Source: Cannabis sativa (taxonomy: Eukaryota; Streptophyta; Magnoliopsida; Rosales; Cannabaceae). From it: a stretch of DNA of 64,000 nucleotides. This document shows, one piece after another, positions 31,544 through 44,249 of the stretch. Location of the stretch: the NCBI RefSeq assembly GCF_029168945.1, contig NC_083601.1, positions 14,288,160 to 14,352,159 on the forward strand, given 5' to 3'. Under the pieces are notes generated by a model that ran no database searches, was not told the DNA's origin, and worked only from the letters and a program-made list of their open reading frames with translations. A program made the translations under genes and the position numbers. Position 1 is the stretch's first letter. Each line of letters begins with the position of its first letter.

Positions 31544-33440
31544 TGTTGGGTTTTATGCCCTAAATAAAACTCTTTACAATCTAATTAGTTATCAATATAA
31601 GAAATTTGAAGTGATTGATGTTTGCATGAAATTTACATGCTAATGGTTTAAATATGTTTATTACATTTACACACAAAATCAGTTAAATCCAGATCATATG
31701 TTTATTCACGATTCTGATATCGTCAACACAGTGGAATGTGATTGTGATCATATGAATCAAAAGACTTGGTCCCGGTTTCATCAGTGTTATTGGATTTACA
31801 CTAATGTGATAATCAGCGATGATGTATACTTACACTTGGAGTAAGTGTTATATTATTTCCAGGACATTAGTAAAGTATACTAGTTTCGAATGTATGGAGT
31901 ATACATTGGACTGGACCGATATTGCAACTAAGTTAAGATATAACAAACTTACCGTTATATATATCTTTCCAAGTCAATATCAGTAGTTGATCTTAAGATT
32001 AAAAGAATCTAAATCCTGATATGCTTAGGCTCAACTCAGGAGTGCTATTCATGTTCTTTGATTTATTAGTTAAGCCTACTTTTGGGTCAGGGTGATACGT
32101 ATATTTTGGGAACATGATAGTATGATTGAGTGGGAGTGTTGAACATAAATATGGAATCTGTAGCTTCTACTGGTGTATAGAAGTCAAGTGATGATTCCCT
32201 TCGAGCTTAGCAAATAGAAGTAAATGGATGAGCTCTTGTTTAACTGACTAATCATTAGATCACTAAACACCATTTACAGGTAGCTAAGTGTTTTAAGGGG
32301 CAAAATACATTGAGGGGTGAGAACGGTAAAGAAATCCCATCTCGATGTAGATCATCTATATAGAGGATCTTTAAATCACAATAAGATTATAACAATGGTT
32401 AAATGAGATAGCATATTGATATCGTGAAACATATAATATGCTCTATATAAGTCTGAGAGTGCAATTCTAAGTTCTAAGAGCGGATTCAACGAAGAATTAA
32501 TAAGTAGGAATTTACTTGGTAAATTTGGTTCACTTATTGGAAGCTCAGCATATAGATCCATGGTCCCCATTCTAGTTGAGAACATTCTGCTTGTAAGACT
32601 CATTAATTGATTCGTGATTGATCAATTATAATTCTAAAGTTAGACTATGTCTAATATTAGGAATTTTCACTAAGCAGGGGTGAAATTGTAAAGAAAAGAG
32701 ATTCTAGGTTTATTTATTTATTAATGGACTTTATATGTCTAGTTAATAATTAAATTAAATGACAATATTATTTAATAATCTATTTTAGTTATTAAATAAT
32801 TAGTTTTGGCATTTAAAAGGTTAGAATTGGAAAATTGGCGTTTTTGAGAAAATAGAAATAAAATTTGATAAAACTGCAAAATCAAGTGGGGCCCATAAAC
32901 CACACCATGGCCCGCCACTATTTGTGGAATTTCAAATTGATTTTTTCATTATTTTAATGCCAAATAATTCCTAACCTAAACCTAGTAGTTGCGTATAAAT
33001 AGAAAGTGATGGCTCAGTCAAATCACAAGTTTTCATAACATCTTCTGACAGAAATTTCTCTGTTCAGAAAAAATGAGCCTTCCCTACTTTCTATACCTGG
33101 CCGAAACCCTCTTCTCTTTTCTCTTCCTAAAATTTCGACCCTAGTGAAAGAGTAAGTGCCCACACACAGCAAGCAGTAACTCAATCATAGATGGGAAGAC
33201 TGTGAAGGATCAAACTTGAAGAAGAAGGACATTCGGGCTCAGATCTTGATTATACTCTGCTACAGAAAGGATTCAAGGGTTAGAGATCTGAGTGGAAGGA
33301 GACATTAATTCCGCTCCATCAATGTAAGGTTATCTTAACTTTATATGTGTTTAATTTATCGTTTTAGAAAGTTGATATTTAGGGTGTTAAACAACATACT
33401 TGTGAGTAGATCTAAGATCCTGGTAAAATAATTTCCAACA
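31544..33440 (+). repeat. 5' LTR of CoD
   Basis: 1897 bp, TGTTGGG to CCAACA, TATA box at 32994-33001. Followed by a primer-binding site. Confidence 0.92.
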
Positions 33441-33442
33441 AC

Positions 33443-33454
33443 TGGTATCAGAGC
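33443..33454 (+). other. Primer-binding site of CoD
   Basis: TGGTATCAGAGC, the standard copia site complementary to initiator Met-tRNA. Confidence 0.85.
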
Positions 33455-36400
33455 CATGGTAATTTATTTACTTGCAAGAAATTTGGACTTTAAAACGATT
33501 GTTTGTTATTTGGATGGTTTCATGTTGTATTGATTGTTATATGATGATTGATTGATGTTTGTGAATTTTCGTGAAAAATAATTGAAATTTTGTTTCTGGA
33601 ATTATATTTATTGTATAGTATGGAAAAAATTAAGCAAGTTACTTTTTTACAGATACGAAAAAAGATAGGGATGCTGAGTATCACCCACGCGCGCGCGGAT
33701 TCAGACAAGCAGGACCGTGCATCCTATCTGAATTTCCCCTTGCGCGCGCGCATCAGTGTCTGAAGCCCCACCTACGCGCAAGGAAATGCTGCAGGATTCC
33801 CTATCCGCCGAAGTTTCTCGGCCCAAGCATCCATCGTGCGCGTCCGTACAACTCCCAAAATTTTCGTTTTTCTTCGTTTTTTCATGCTTTTTCATGGAAT
33901 TAAGTTCCGATTTTTTGTGTAGTTTTGTATTTATATATTTACTATTCCTAATTCAACTCTAATTATCATAATGAATTAATTTAATATTTTTTAAATTTAA
34001 TTCATGATATTAGTGTAATTTGAATTTGAAATTAGTAAATATATATCTTTTTGCTTAATTATTTATCTTATTTTTAAATTTGATTATATGTTATCTTATT
34101 TTTAAATTTAAGGTCAGATATTATTTTTTTTAAAAATTATTTTTTTTAAACATTTTGACCTTATTTAATTTAAAATAAGATAACTATAATCATGTAATTT
34201 TAAATAGATGTAAGATATTTTGCTAACTTTTAAATTTTTTTATTTTATTTTTTTAAATTAAATTTAAAATCTGAAAAAGATATTTAATTTATCTTTTCTA
34301 ATTTTTATTTATAAAATAACATTTAATTTTAAAAGTAGTTAGCAATTTTTTGAAATGATATTTAGGTTAGTTGAAACCTAATTTTTCAAAATTGTAGGTT
34401 TAATTTTAAATAATTATTTTATTTTTTTTTCGAAAATTAAATTTTAATTTTATTTTATTTTTTCAAAAAATAAATTAATATTATTATTTATTTTATTTTT
34501 TTAAAAATTAAATATTTATTTATTTATTTATTTATTAATTTCAAAATTTATTTATTTAAAATTAAATAAATCATACTTCCAACTATCCAGCTAACCTTGT
34601 TGCAGGAGTATGTGGTTTTAGCTTGTATGTAAGTTTTCAAAACCTATTATTACTTGATTGCAAATAGCCATGGTTACTTTTTGCCAGATCTAATGATCTG
34701 ATGACTCCCTTGGTCAAGTTAATAATTTGTAACAAGTAAATTTTACAATCTTCTTTCATCTGTGTATGACCTAGCAACATGATAGGATCCATCCAAGTGG
34801 GTACCTGTGTGAGCCTATGTGTTTATTTTATTATATAGATGCATATAGGTTGTTGCTAAATAAAATGTCACATCATGATAGATTTTATTTAGGTCCATTT
34901 AGTTATTGGACCTATTCAATTAATAAAAGTTATTTATTTTAAGGTTAAATTCCTCTCTTTTGGGCCTTGTGTGAGAGTTGGGAGCAATAGAAGTGGGTAC
35001 GACATACTGAACCCAGCACCCCCTCACATGAACTACTCCAATTGTGAAGGCCCATTTGCCTGATTTGAATAACTGTACTAGGTTAATTATATTAGTTTGA
35101 CCTAATAAAATTGAATTAGCAACATAATTAACTTTTAAAATATATGAAAATTTATTTTCATTTTAATATTTTAAAGTTAATTTAAAAAAAACACTTTTAG
35201 TTTTAGATATTATTTCTAGACAAACTATTTGTATTTTTCTTGTATTTAATTAAATATAGAATTTTAACTAACTAGATTCTTTCTGGAACTTATTTAATTA
35301 AATATTCCTATTTAAGTTATAAATTAGTTGTATCAACTGATTTTTCTTATCTAACTGAAATTTGAATATTTTATTTAAATTTTATATTAAGTTGAGGAAT
35401 CCTAGGCATTAGTTATTAAAGATTCTTAAGATATTTTTTAAGTTAATATCTTTTCGAATATTAACTTAAAATGGAATATTTTAGATATTTTTTAGGTTAA
35501 CATCTTTTCGAATATTAACTTAAAAATATTTTCAAATTAAGTGGTTACAACTTAATTTTTTATATTTAATTAAATCTAAATTTGAAATTATTTAAGTTTT
35601 AGATTTTTTCTATATAACTTAAATTAGATATTTTTCAAATTTTTGTTGAAAAGATACTTAGTCAAATAAGATATTTTCTAGATAGTTATTTCTAGACTAC
35701 TTATTATTTCTAATATATAAATAGGAAAATAGTATACATTGTGAAATTAATTATTTAAATAATTAATTTTGGTACAATTTTATTAAAGTATATTTTTCCT
35801 AGTATTAAACTAGAAATTAATAATTAAGCCTTCTTTACACTTAATTATTTATTTCTTGAATTTAATACATTTAATTAACTTGAAAAATTTAAATATCTAA
35901 GTTGATTTTCATCATGATCCTTAAATATTTATTTATTTTTCATGACACTTAATTAAATAGAAAATTATTTTTAGGTTGAAATTTAATTTTTCAACTTAAA
36001 TTTAAATAATTTTCAAAATATATATTTTTTTATTTTATTAATCAATTTTGAAAATTGCATTTTAATTATGCAATATTTTTGAATTTTTTATCTTGAAAAA
36101 TAGATTGAGTTGTAAATTAATTATTTATTTTAATTAATTCTTGGGCCAACTTAAATCAATGATTTTTTCATTTAATTGATTCATTTAAAATAAATGAATT
36201 TAAAATATATATTATTAGAAATTGAATTAATTAGTCAAAAAAAATCTAGATAGGTGATATTTTTGCTTGAAGTATTTTTCTATGAATTTATTATTTTTCG
36301 AAAATTGTATAGTTATTATACTTTATTTTTTCAAATACAATAAATATATTCTCAAGGAAATTTTTAAGTTGCTAATTGATCTAATTTAATTCAACTTAAA

Positions 36401-37133
36401 TTAATTTCCTTATTATTTATATTTAAGATTATTACTAAGATGGAAATAATGAATTTTATTTCAATCACCATCTAAGTATAATTTTATAAATATTATATTA
36501 AATTCTTATTTTTGAATTTAAATTCTAAATTTCGAATTTAATGAGAATTTATTTATTAGAATAATAAAGAAAATATATTTTAAAGAATGAGCTTTATTAT
36601 TATTAAGATATTTGATGTCCATTGTTGGTTTTACATCGCGTTTGTTTTAGTGAGTAATCCTCCCTAATGGAGGAACGTTCATTAGCAATTTCGTACCGTT
36701 TAATCTCGAAAGATAAGTAGTTTGTAAGTGTTTTATATGGTATAGATCACCTTAATGGTGGCGACCATATTTGACTTACAAATTGCGGAACAATGGTAGT
36801 AGCTCATAAGATAGAATAGCCTTGACTCTCGCCTAAACGGAACAACGCTGGATTCCAATCTTGATCGAATAAAAAGTTGCTAGAATGTTTAACATTTTAG
36901 ATGAGCTGACAACTCTATTCAATGGATGGTAGCTTTGACTCTCGCCTAAACGGGACACTGATATCAGTTTGTTGAAAAACCTTGGAAATTATTTAGGATT
37001 GAATTTTTTAAGTATTTTCTCATATCATTCCTACTTTCTATGTGCTTATAATTTCTGAATTGATTTTGTGTTAAACCATTATTAATTTCTTTTTGTTGAT
37101 TTCTATTATTTTGTAGTATCTTGTATTATCAAA
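33455..37133 (+). other. Leader of CoD
   Basis: About 3.7 kb, collinear with CoA. It contains the CpG-rich island (33688-33850) with a weaker ATTCAGA/TCTGAAT hairpin and without the GGACAGTATGC hairpin. It also has the block shared with GyF at 34979-35022, paired AT hairpins near 35430-35525, and the twice-repeated TTGACTCTC...ACA motif (about 36822 and 36934). No ORF of note. Confidence 0.65.
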
Positions 37134-38010
37134 ATGAATCCTATGTTATCACTGTTGACTGAAAATAAGCTGAATGGATCTAACTTTACAAAGTGGAATG
37201 AGAACATTAATATTGCTCTCATAGGAGAAAGTGCCTTGTTTGTTTTAACTGAGCCGTCTCCTGAAGTGCCTGGGGACAATGCTTCCAAAGCTGTGAAAGA
37301 AAAGTATGAGGGTTGGCAGAAAGCAAATGACAAAGCTCTATACTTTATGCTTTCTAGCATGGTTGACACCCTCAAAACTCAGTTTTCTAAAACCGAGAAG
37401 GCTGCTGAAGTTATGACGAAGTTAAATGAGCTATTCGATAAGGCATCACTTCAGTCACGCTTTGACGCGACTAAGAAGTACATTAATGCACGGATGGAAC
37501 CTCATCAAAACGTGCGTGACCATGTTCTCCTAATGTCAAGTTATATCCAAGAAGCCCATGATCATGGTGCTGAAATGGACAGTGCTACTCAAGTAAGTCT
37601 TATCTTGAATAGCCTGACTCCAGCATTTTCTACCCTACACATCAAATTATGTCATGAATAAGAAGGAAATTGACTTTCAAGAATTAGTCAATGACCTTCA
37701 AACTTATGAAAATTTGATTGGAGGACCCAAGAAGAAAGGGAGTAAACCTCACAATCCTGGGAATGGTAATGGGACGATGAAACCTGAAGCAAATGTTGCC
37801 TCTGGTTCGAAACCCAAATCGAAGAAGAAGTGGAAGAACACCAAGAAGCGAACAAAATCCATGAAGAATAAAAAGGCTGCTCCTTCTGGTGATGCTACAC
37901 TTAAAGGAAAGTGTTTCTACTGCAATGAAAAAGGTCATTGGAAACCCCAATGTCCTAAACTTCTTGCAAAGAAACAAGGTATTTCTATTTATAAACTTAA
38001 AGAGTTTTAG
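37134..38010 (+). pseudogene. gag: CoD Gag, frameshifted
   Basis: Frames 37134-37661 (175 residues) and 37654-38010 (118 residues) together match CoA Gag. An extra T near 37630 (ATTTTCTACC against ATTTCTAGC in CoA) throws the first frame off after NSLTPAF; homology resumes at MNKKEIDF. The conserved Trp (FTKWNENI) is present. The zinc knuckle C-FY-C-NEKG-H-WKPQ-C is identical to CoA. A candidate intron identical in layout to that of CoA lies at 37979-38078. Confidence 0.88.
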
Positions 38011-38078
38011 TGAATTATTATCCAATTGGATTTATGATTCTGGACTAACTTTGTTTATTTGTTTTCTTCTTCTTATAG

Positions 38079-39791
38079 GCCAAGCTACTTGAACTCAGAT
38101 GAGTTGGATCAGAAAGCTGGACCAAAGGGTGAAATCGTCCAGATGAAGATGAAGCTCTTCAATTTATTTTTGAATTAATTGTTTTAGTTTAAAGACAATT
38201 TGGATTTCAAATTTTAGTTAGGGATATTTATCCCTGTTTTTCTCATATTGTTGCAATACATTTTTTATTTTATTATTAATAAAGTATTCTTTTATTTTCG
38301 AATTCAACCATTGCAATTTATGAGAATGAGCTTCATTTATTTTATCTTCATCAACTATTACCACATTATATTTATATGATTGTATGTGTGAGTATTTTTA
38401 TTATTGATGCAAATTTTATAATATTTACAACTCTTCATAGAGTTATATTAAATAAACACTAGAAACTATTTCTATGTTTATTAATAATTGTTAATTCTAA
38501 CACAATTATTAAGAATTTGTTTAATAAAAGGATCTTTTGATCTGATAGGGGTGGAGAAAAGTTAAGAAAACTATGCAGTTCAACGATCTTATATCTAATG
38601 AACTCTGGATAGTATTCAACTCCACATAAACTCTATCACACTTAGAGAATCATGATCTTTACAACCTTTAGGGGTGGAGGTTATCCATAGTACTCTATAT
38701 GTATATACTTAGGGGTGAAGTATATTCCACAATTCTCTATGTAACACATATTTTCTTTAAACATGGAAGTAATATAATGAGTTAGCTATTATCAATATAA
38801 ATTCTTGATCTTGATTGTATGTTCCATTTCGATTTTACTGTTGTAAGTAAAAGTTTGATACCTATGAAAGTTCTTTGGAAAAGTTTCACACTACCTTAAT
38901 TGAGTGGGAGAATTTTAAAGTTCTATACCCATCTTCATCAGGTTGATACTTGTGATAGGTACTTAAGAACACTACTGAAAAGCAAATCTAACCATTCACA
39001 TGGATAGCAATAGCTTATCAGAATTATGAGAATAAGATAAAGAACTCTAGTTCAGTCCATTCGAATGACTTGAACCTAGAATTCTTAATCCTCATAAAAT
39101 TTTATGGTATCTTAATTTTGATTACTTTATCTCTGGCATGTATTTTTCACTTCAAATACTAGTCTACTATGTTGATGACTTAGTCTTAACTTAAAGTTTT
39201 AGACTAATATAAAAGTCACAACTAGGTAACTCTTTAAACAATCAGAGGTTAAAAGTATTATTTAACCAGACATCTGCTATTGAGTGGGAGCTATCTGAGA
39301 TGTAATCAAATAGGGAACATTAGAAGATATTCAAGAAAGATTTATGAAAGTGATCTAGATGTTAGATATTAAGGAACTGTGTATCAGTTGTCCTGGTATC
39401 TCACCAACTCATTTCGAGATTTCATGAGATGGTGCTTACTTTGGGGGTGGAGGAATTATTCTATAATCATTCAAGCTCTACCAGAGAAGAATTATAACTT
39501 TGTGTATTCGAAAATCCAAGAAAGTTATATCATTGAAGAAAAGTCTACACTGTATTATCTCAATTAAATATTTTAAAATATGAGAGATATGTCTTCTGTT
39601 AATTCAGATGTACTTTTAAAACAGTAAAGATTTCAGTATCCCTTGATGAGTAAAGTATATAGTAAAGGATGTTTCATAAGTGTATTTATGAACTAGTTTC
39701 TAGAAGTTTGGGTGGATTCAAATATACTACACTTGATCTGAAGATCAAGACATCAGATTGACCTATTTGCACAGTTTGTTTTATATTAGTG
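38079..39791 (+). pseudogene. pol: Decayed pol remnants of CoD
   Basis: Same content as CoA 11224-12966. RT remnant LVYYVDDLVLT at 39159-39194. No long frame. Followed by a polypurine tract with one G to C change (39792-39803). Confidence 0.6.
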
Positions 39792-39803
39792 CAAGTGGCA
39801 GTT

Positions 39804-40757
39804 TGTTGGGTTTTATGCCCTAAATAAAACTCTTTACAATCTGATTAGTTATCATTATAAGAAATTTGAAGTGATTGATGTTTGCATGAATTTTTGATGC
39901 TAATGGTTTCATATGTTTATTACTTTTACACACAGAATCAGTTAAATCCAGATCATATGTTTATTCACAATTACAGTATAGTTAACACAGTGGAATGTGA
40001 TTGTGATCATATGAATCAAAAGTCTTGGTCCCTGTTTCATCAGTGTTATTTGATTTACACTAATGTGATAATTAGCGATGATGTGTACTTACACTTGGAG
40101 TAAGTGTTATGTTCTTTCCAGGACATTAGTAAAGTATACTAGTTTTGAATGTATGGAGTATACATTGGACTGGACCGATATTGCAACTAAGTTAAGATAT
40201 TACAAACTTACCGTTATATATATCTTTCCAAGTCAATATCAGTAGTTGATCTTAAGATTAAAAGAATCTAAATCCTGATATGCTTAGGCTCAACTCAGGA
40301 GTGTTATTCATGTTCTTTGATTTATTAGTTAAGCATACTTTTAGGTCAGGGTGATACGTATATTTTGGGAACATGCTAGTATGATTGAGTGGGAGTGCTG
40401 AACATAAATATGGAATCTATAGCTTCTACTGGTGTATAGAAGTCAAGTGATGATTCCCTTTGAGCTTAGCAAATAGAAGTAAATGGATGAGCTCTTGTTT
40501 AACTGACTAATCATTAGATCACTAAACACCATTTACAGGTAGCTAAGTGTTTTAAGGGGCAAAATACATTGAGGGGTGAGAACGGTAAAGAAATCCCATC
40601 TCGATGTAGATCATCTATATAGAGGATCTTTAAATCACAATAAGATTATAACAATGGTTAAATGAGATAGCATATTGATATCGTGGAACATATAATATGC
40701 TCTATATAAGTGTGAGAGTGCAATTCTAAGTTCTAAGAGTGAATTCAACGAAGAATT
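39804..40757 (+). repeat. 3' LTR of CoD, truncated
   Basis: About 954 bp of the 1.9 kb LTR. It matches the family until GAATTCAACGAAGAATT and then changes abruptly to LINE sequence, so the TATA box and the 3' half are gone. Confidence 0.88.
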
Positions 40758-41224
40758 GTTTTGAGCACTACCTGCAGAGTATCAGCTCGAGCCTTCCATT
40801 GAAGCTAGTTCTTCACTTGCATCAAACATTGCTGGGAAAAAACACACCTGAAAAACAAGTGTTCTATTGTTTCATCTGCATTATTGCAGAAGCTGCAAAC
40901 TGGAGAGTCAATTACTCTGAACCTGCACAATCGGTCTTTAGTTTTCAGTCTCTGCTGTATGGCTAACCAGATGAGAAAACTGTGCTTCGGGGTGTTAATT
41001 CTAGCCCAGACCTCATTGCACCAGTCCACCCTTTCCTGTTCTTGAACCAGTGTTTTATAGCCTGCTGCTACCTTATACTCTTCCTTCGAGAATTCTTCAT
41101 GGTTCAAAGTTTGTTTCACTAAGTCTTTAATAGACACCACTTTCCTCCAATACCAACTACTACCTTGGGGAGCTTTATACTCCCACCAATTATATTTTTT
41201 ATATATATACACAATGCACCCATT
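40758..41224 (-). pseudogene. LINE ORF2 C-terminal zinc-binding region (zf-RVT)
   Basis: On the minus strand, 41212-40805 reads WWEYKAPQGSSWYWRKVV ... AGYKTLV ... WARINTPKHSFLIWLAIQQRLKTKDRL ... CSFCNNADETIEHLFFRC, the plant LINE zf-RVT pattern. Two compensating single-base shifts near 41213-41190 separate it from the RT frame. After MQVKN there is a stop, then homology seems to continue (LQWKARADTLQ) to the break at 40758. No 3' UTR or poly(A) tail is present. Confidence 0.85.
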
Positions 41225-42053
41225 TCACCAAAGATTATCCTTTTTATTGGCCACAGCCCATATGTGTTTAAACATGGCAACTATATTCCATTGAGCAATG
41301 TTCAATAGGCCAAGACCACCTTCTTTTTTCGGGTAGCACAACTTTTCCCAACCAACAGCTCCAGCTCCTTCCATTATACTCTTCCCTGTCCACAAGAAAG
41401 ACCTACACACTCCTTCTATTTCTCTAATGACTTTTTTAGGAAGGACCATGATTTGACTCCAATACATGTGAATTGTACTAAGCACAGAATTAACCAACAC
41501 CAATCTCCCAGCATATGACAGATTTCTAGTTGACCATAGCTTTATTTTTTTTGTCATTTTTTGAGCAAGTGTGACACAATCAGAGGCTGCAATTCTCCTT
41601 GCACAGATGGGAACTCCCAAATACTTGAATGGTGCATCCTGCCTCGAGAATCCAGTCATGTCCAGCACCCTTTTAATCTCTGTTTCCTCCATTCCACTGC
41701 AAAAAACAGCAGACTTACCCTTGTTTGGTGTTAAACCGGAGGTGTTTGTGAATAATTTGAGCCCTTGCATCAACAAATAGATACTTTTAAAGTCACCTCT
41801 ACAAAACAAAAGTACATCATCCGCAAAACTAAGGTGGTTTAGCTTCAATTCTGCACTTCTCTCATGATATCCGAATTCTTCTTTCCTTCCAATCTTGCTC
41901 ATGATTCGGCTTAGATATTCCATTCCCAAGACAAAAAGCAAAGGGGACATTGGATCACCTTGCCTCAATCCCTTTTTTGCTTCAAAGAATCCATGCATGG
42001 ACCCATTGAACATTAAGGAGTATCTAGGTGTTCTAATACAAGTCATGATTAAC
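41225..42053 (-). pseudogene. LINE ORF2 RT, C-terminal part
   Basis: On the minus strand from 42046: [34 protein letters not shown] and [13 protein letters not shown], which contains the catalytic ADD. Further conserved segments are [22 protein letters not shown] and [12 protein letters not shown]. This directly continues the RT of 61589-63431; GyE separates the two. The bases at 42049-42053 (TTAAC) are one copy of the GyE target. Confidence 0.93.
42049..42053. repeat. Target-site duplication of GyE (left copy)
   Basis: TTAAC here and at 61589-61593, a perfect 5-bp match. Joining at this site restores the LINE RT alignment. Confidence 0.92.
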
Positions 42054-42529
42054 TGTTAAGTAGTCAAAAATGCATATTTATTAGTGTAAAAATACAAAAT
42101 AAAATTAATTCTATATAATATTTTCATGAAATTAATGTAATATATTTTTATTTAAAAATATTGTAGTGTTGAGTTAGTTTTGTAAGAAAATAACATTTTA
42201 TGACACAAATAAGAGAAAGAAATAAATAAAAAAAGAAATTAAGAAAATGCATTGTTTTTATTTAAAGAAATACTAATTAATTAGATCTCAAATGAATATT
42301 TTCATTTAAATTATTGTGATATATTTTGTGTTGAAAATATTTTATTTGGATTTAATTTTATTTGTGTTTGATTAAGAAAATGACATTTGTGAAAAGAAAG
42401 GAAAAGAAAAAGAAAAATAGTAAAAATGTGATCCAAAGCAATGAAAAATGGCATTTTTGAAGAGCAAAAATAGTCCAAGAAACAAGGCCCAATCGGCCCA
42501 AATCCCTCTCTCCCAGCAGACAAGGCAGC

Positions 42530-42824
42530 CACGTGGCCTCCTCCCATTCGCCCACAGCTGCCACCGCCAGCACCAGCAGCCCCTCTGCTCACACGTGCAC
42601 GTGACGAGCACGGCTTCTCCTTGGTCGTGCGTACGCGCCACCTTCCAGGCGTGCGAGTGGGCCTCGTCCCACCTTGGTCACCAAGCTTCAAAAAGGAAGC
42701 TTTCTCCTCTTTTCTGCATGCTCCAAGTGTCACTCAAAGGCTCAATTTGCTATTTTTTCAGCCAACAGAAGCTTGCCACGTGGCACCGCCTTGCCCAAGT
42801 CAGCTAATCAAAATGCGACACGTG
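42530..42824. promoter_or_regulatory. G-box cluster in GyE 5' LTR
   Basis: CACGTG at 42530, 42592, 42598, 42777 and 42819; the first lies in the 10-bp palindrome GCCACGTGGC. G-boxes are bound by plant bZIP and bHLH factors in light, abscisic acid and stress responses. The 3' LTR keeps three (60441, 60688, 60730); the adjacent pair has decayed there. They lie 90-385 bases upstream of the TATA box. Confidence 0.75.
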
Positions 42825-42912
42825 GCACTCCGAAATTAACTTTTTGTATTTACAATTTTACCCACATGCAATTTGTAATAAGTTTAATTGCGTATTAGTC
42901 CTTTTACCCTTC

Positions 42913-42920
42913 TATAAATA
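42913..42920 (+). promoter_or_regulatory. TATA box in GyE 5' LTR
   Basis: TATAAATA within CTTCTATAAATAGAAGC, itself a near-perfect palindrome. The 3' LTR copy is at 60824-60831. Confidence 0.65.
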
Positions 42921-43577
42921 GAAGCTTAGGTTTTTAGAATTCAGTTACAGTTTCAGTTTCAGACAGAAAAATCCAGAGAAAAAGTTGAGAGAGCTCAGTG
43001 TTAGTTTACCGCTTTCTTAGTTAATTTTCTTATGGGTTTTTAAGTTCCCTTATTATTAAGGAGGACGATGAAACCTAGTGTATTTAATTAAGTATTTATG
43101 CTTGGTTCCATATTTTATTAAAAATAATATTCTTTAATTTTTTGTATTTACATTAAATTGTTTCACATTTAATGCTTAGAAGTTATAATTTTAAAGCGAA
43201 GGAAAATCTATTTTTTATTAGAAAATAATTGGTTTGATTACTGGTTAAATTATGAGAATCAATATAAACATAAATATTTTTATATACACTTAAGTGGATT
43301 CTGAACCCTTAATAATATCCCTAAATATCTCTGAAAATATCTGTTACTGTCATTTTTATAGTTTAAACACTTTATTTTATTTTTTTACAAAAAACCTCAC
43401 CATTTTTGGAACTAGGTTAGAGTTTTATTAGCTTAAATTAAATTAGTATTTTCTTCGATTTCACGCAATTCTCATGGGTTCGACCTCGTTCTTTACAATC
43501 TCCATACTACAATAAAGATTCGTGCGCTTGCGAGTTGATAAATGTAAAACGTACTATTTCGGTACACAACAAGTTTT

Positions 43578-43594
43578 TGGCGCCGTTACCGGGG
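43578..43594 (+). other. Primer-binding site of GyE
   Basis: TGGCGCCGTTACCGGGG, complementary to the plant Asp-tRNA 3' end with one mismatch, seven bases after the LTR. Confidence 0.87.
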
Positions 43595-44249
43595 TACTGC
43601 AAGAAGAAAAACTACTTTAATTCAGGTTGGTATAATTCTTCTACTAGTTATTATATTATATATATTATATATTACGTTTCTTAATAACGAAGTAAAACAT
43701 ATATTATTATTATTATTCTTCTTATTATTATTATTATTATTATTATCAGTTTATGTTTTTACGTAAACTAATATATATATATATAAAATTTATTATATAT
43801 TATTATTATATATAATATTAATATATTATTATATATTATTTATTATTATATACATTACTTAACTATTAATAAAAGTATATTATTATTATAATTATATATA
43901 ATAAAGTATATATTATAAATTATAATTAATATTAATATTTATATTTTTGTTAAATATATACATATTATTTATTTTCCGCCATATTTTAAATTCTGTTTTA
44001 TTTCTACACATATATTAATATTAGTATTTATATTTCTGTCAAATAAATACATATTATTTATTTCCCGCTATATTTTAAATTCAGTCTTTATTTACGCAAT
44101 TATATGGTAGGCACCGCCTCCTAATTTTTTCTTGTTATTTTAATTTTTGTGATACTTGGTGTATGATTTGCTGGGAACGAAATTCTAAAAATCGTTTGGT
44201 AAAAAGAAAATTATTGTGGGTTGAAATTAAAAGTGAAAATTCTGACATC
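43595..44249 (+). other. 5' leader of GyE with AT microsatellites
   Basis: TTA/ATA-type simple repeats at about 43700-43920, then an imperfect tandem duplication of about 82 bp (43931-44008 and 44013-44096) that includes ACATATTATTTATTT and CCGC-ATATTTTAAATTC. No coding sequence apart from a short upstream extension of the gag frame. Confidence 0.7.

Larger units (their letters stand above)
31544..40757 (+). mobile_element. CoD: gag-only copia-type element with broken 3' LTR
   Basis: 5' LTR 31544-33440, canonical primer-binding site, leader, frameshifted gag (37134-38010), pol remnants, and a 3' LTR that stops after about half its length at 40757, where LINE sequence begins. Collinear with CoA throughout. 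The right target copy and the rest of the host CoC are missing, which points to a deletion across the junction. Confidence 0.88.
42054..43571 (+). repeat. 5' LTR of GyE
   Basis: 1518 bp, TGTTAAGTAG to CACAACA. It contains a GC-rich island (about 42470-42840) with five CACGTG boxes and a TATA box at 42913. It lacks 105 bp present in the 3' LTR; the missing piece is bounded there by TATTTAT direct repeats (61004 and 61109), so a slip or short-repeat deletion is likely. Confidence 0.93.

Noticed and set aside
40739..40966. Plus-strand ORF at the CoD/LINE junction
   Set aside because: It spans the junction and runs antisense to clear LINE zf-RVT coding sequence.
42311..42839. Overlapping ORFs on both strands in the GyE LTR GC-rich island (also 60222-60832)
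   Set aside because: GC-rich sequence is poor in stop codons. The frames overlap each other, have no known domain, and carry the promoter boxes.
43700..43930. ATA/TTA repeats as a tandem satellite or CRISPR-like array
   Set aside because: Irregular microsatellite with no spacer structure; this is an ordinary feature of AT-rich plant leaders.
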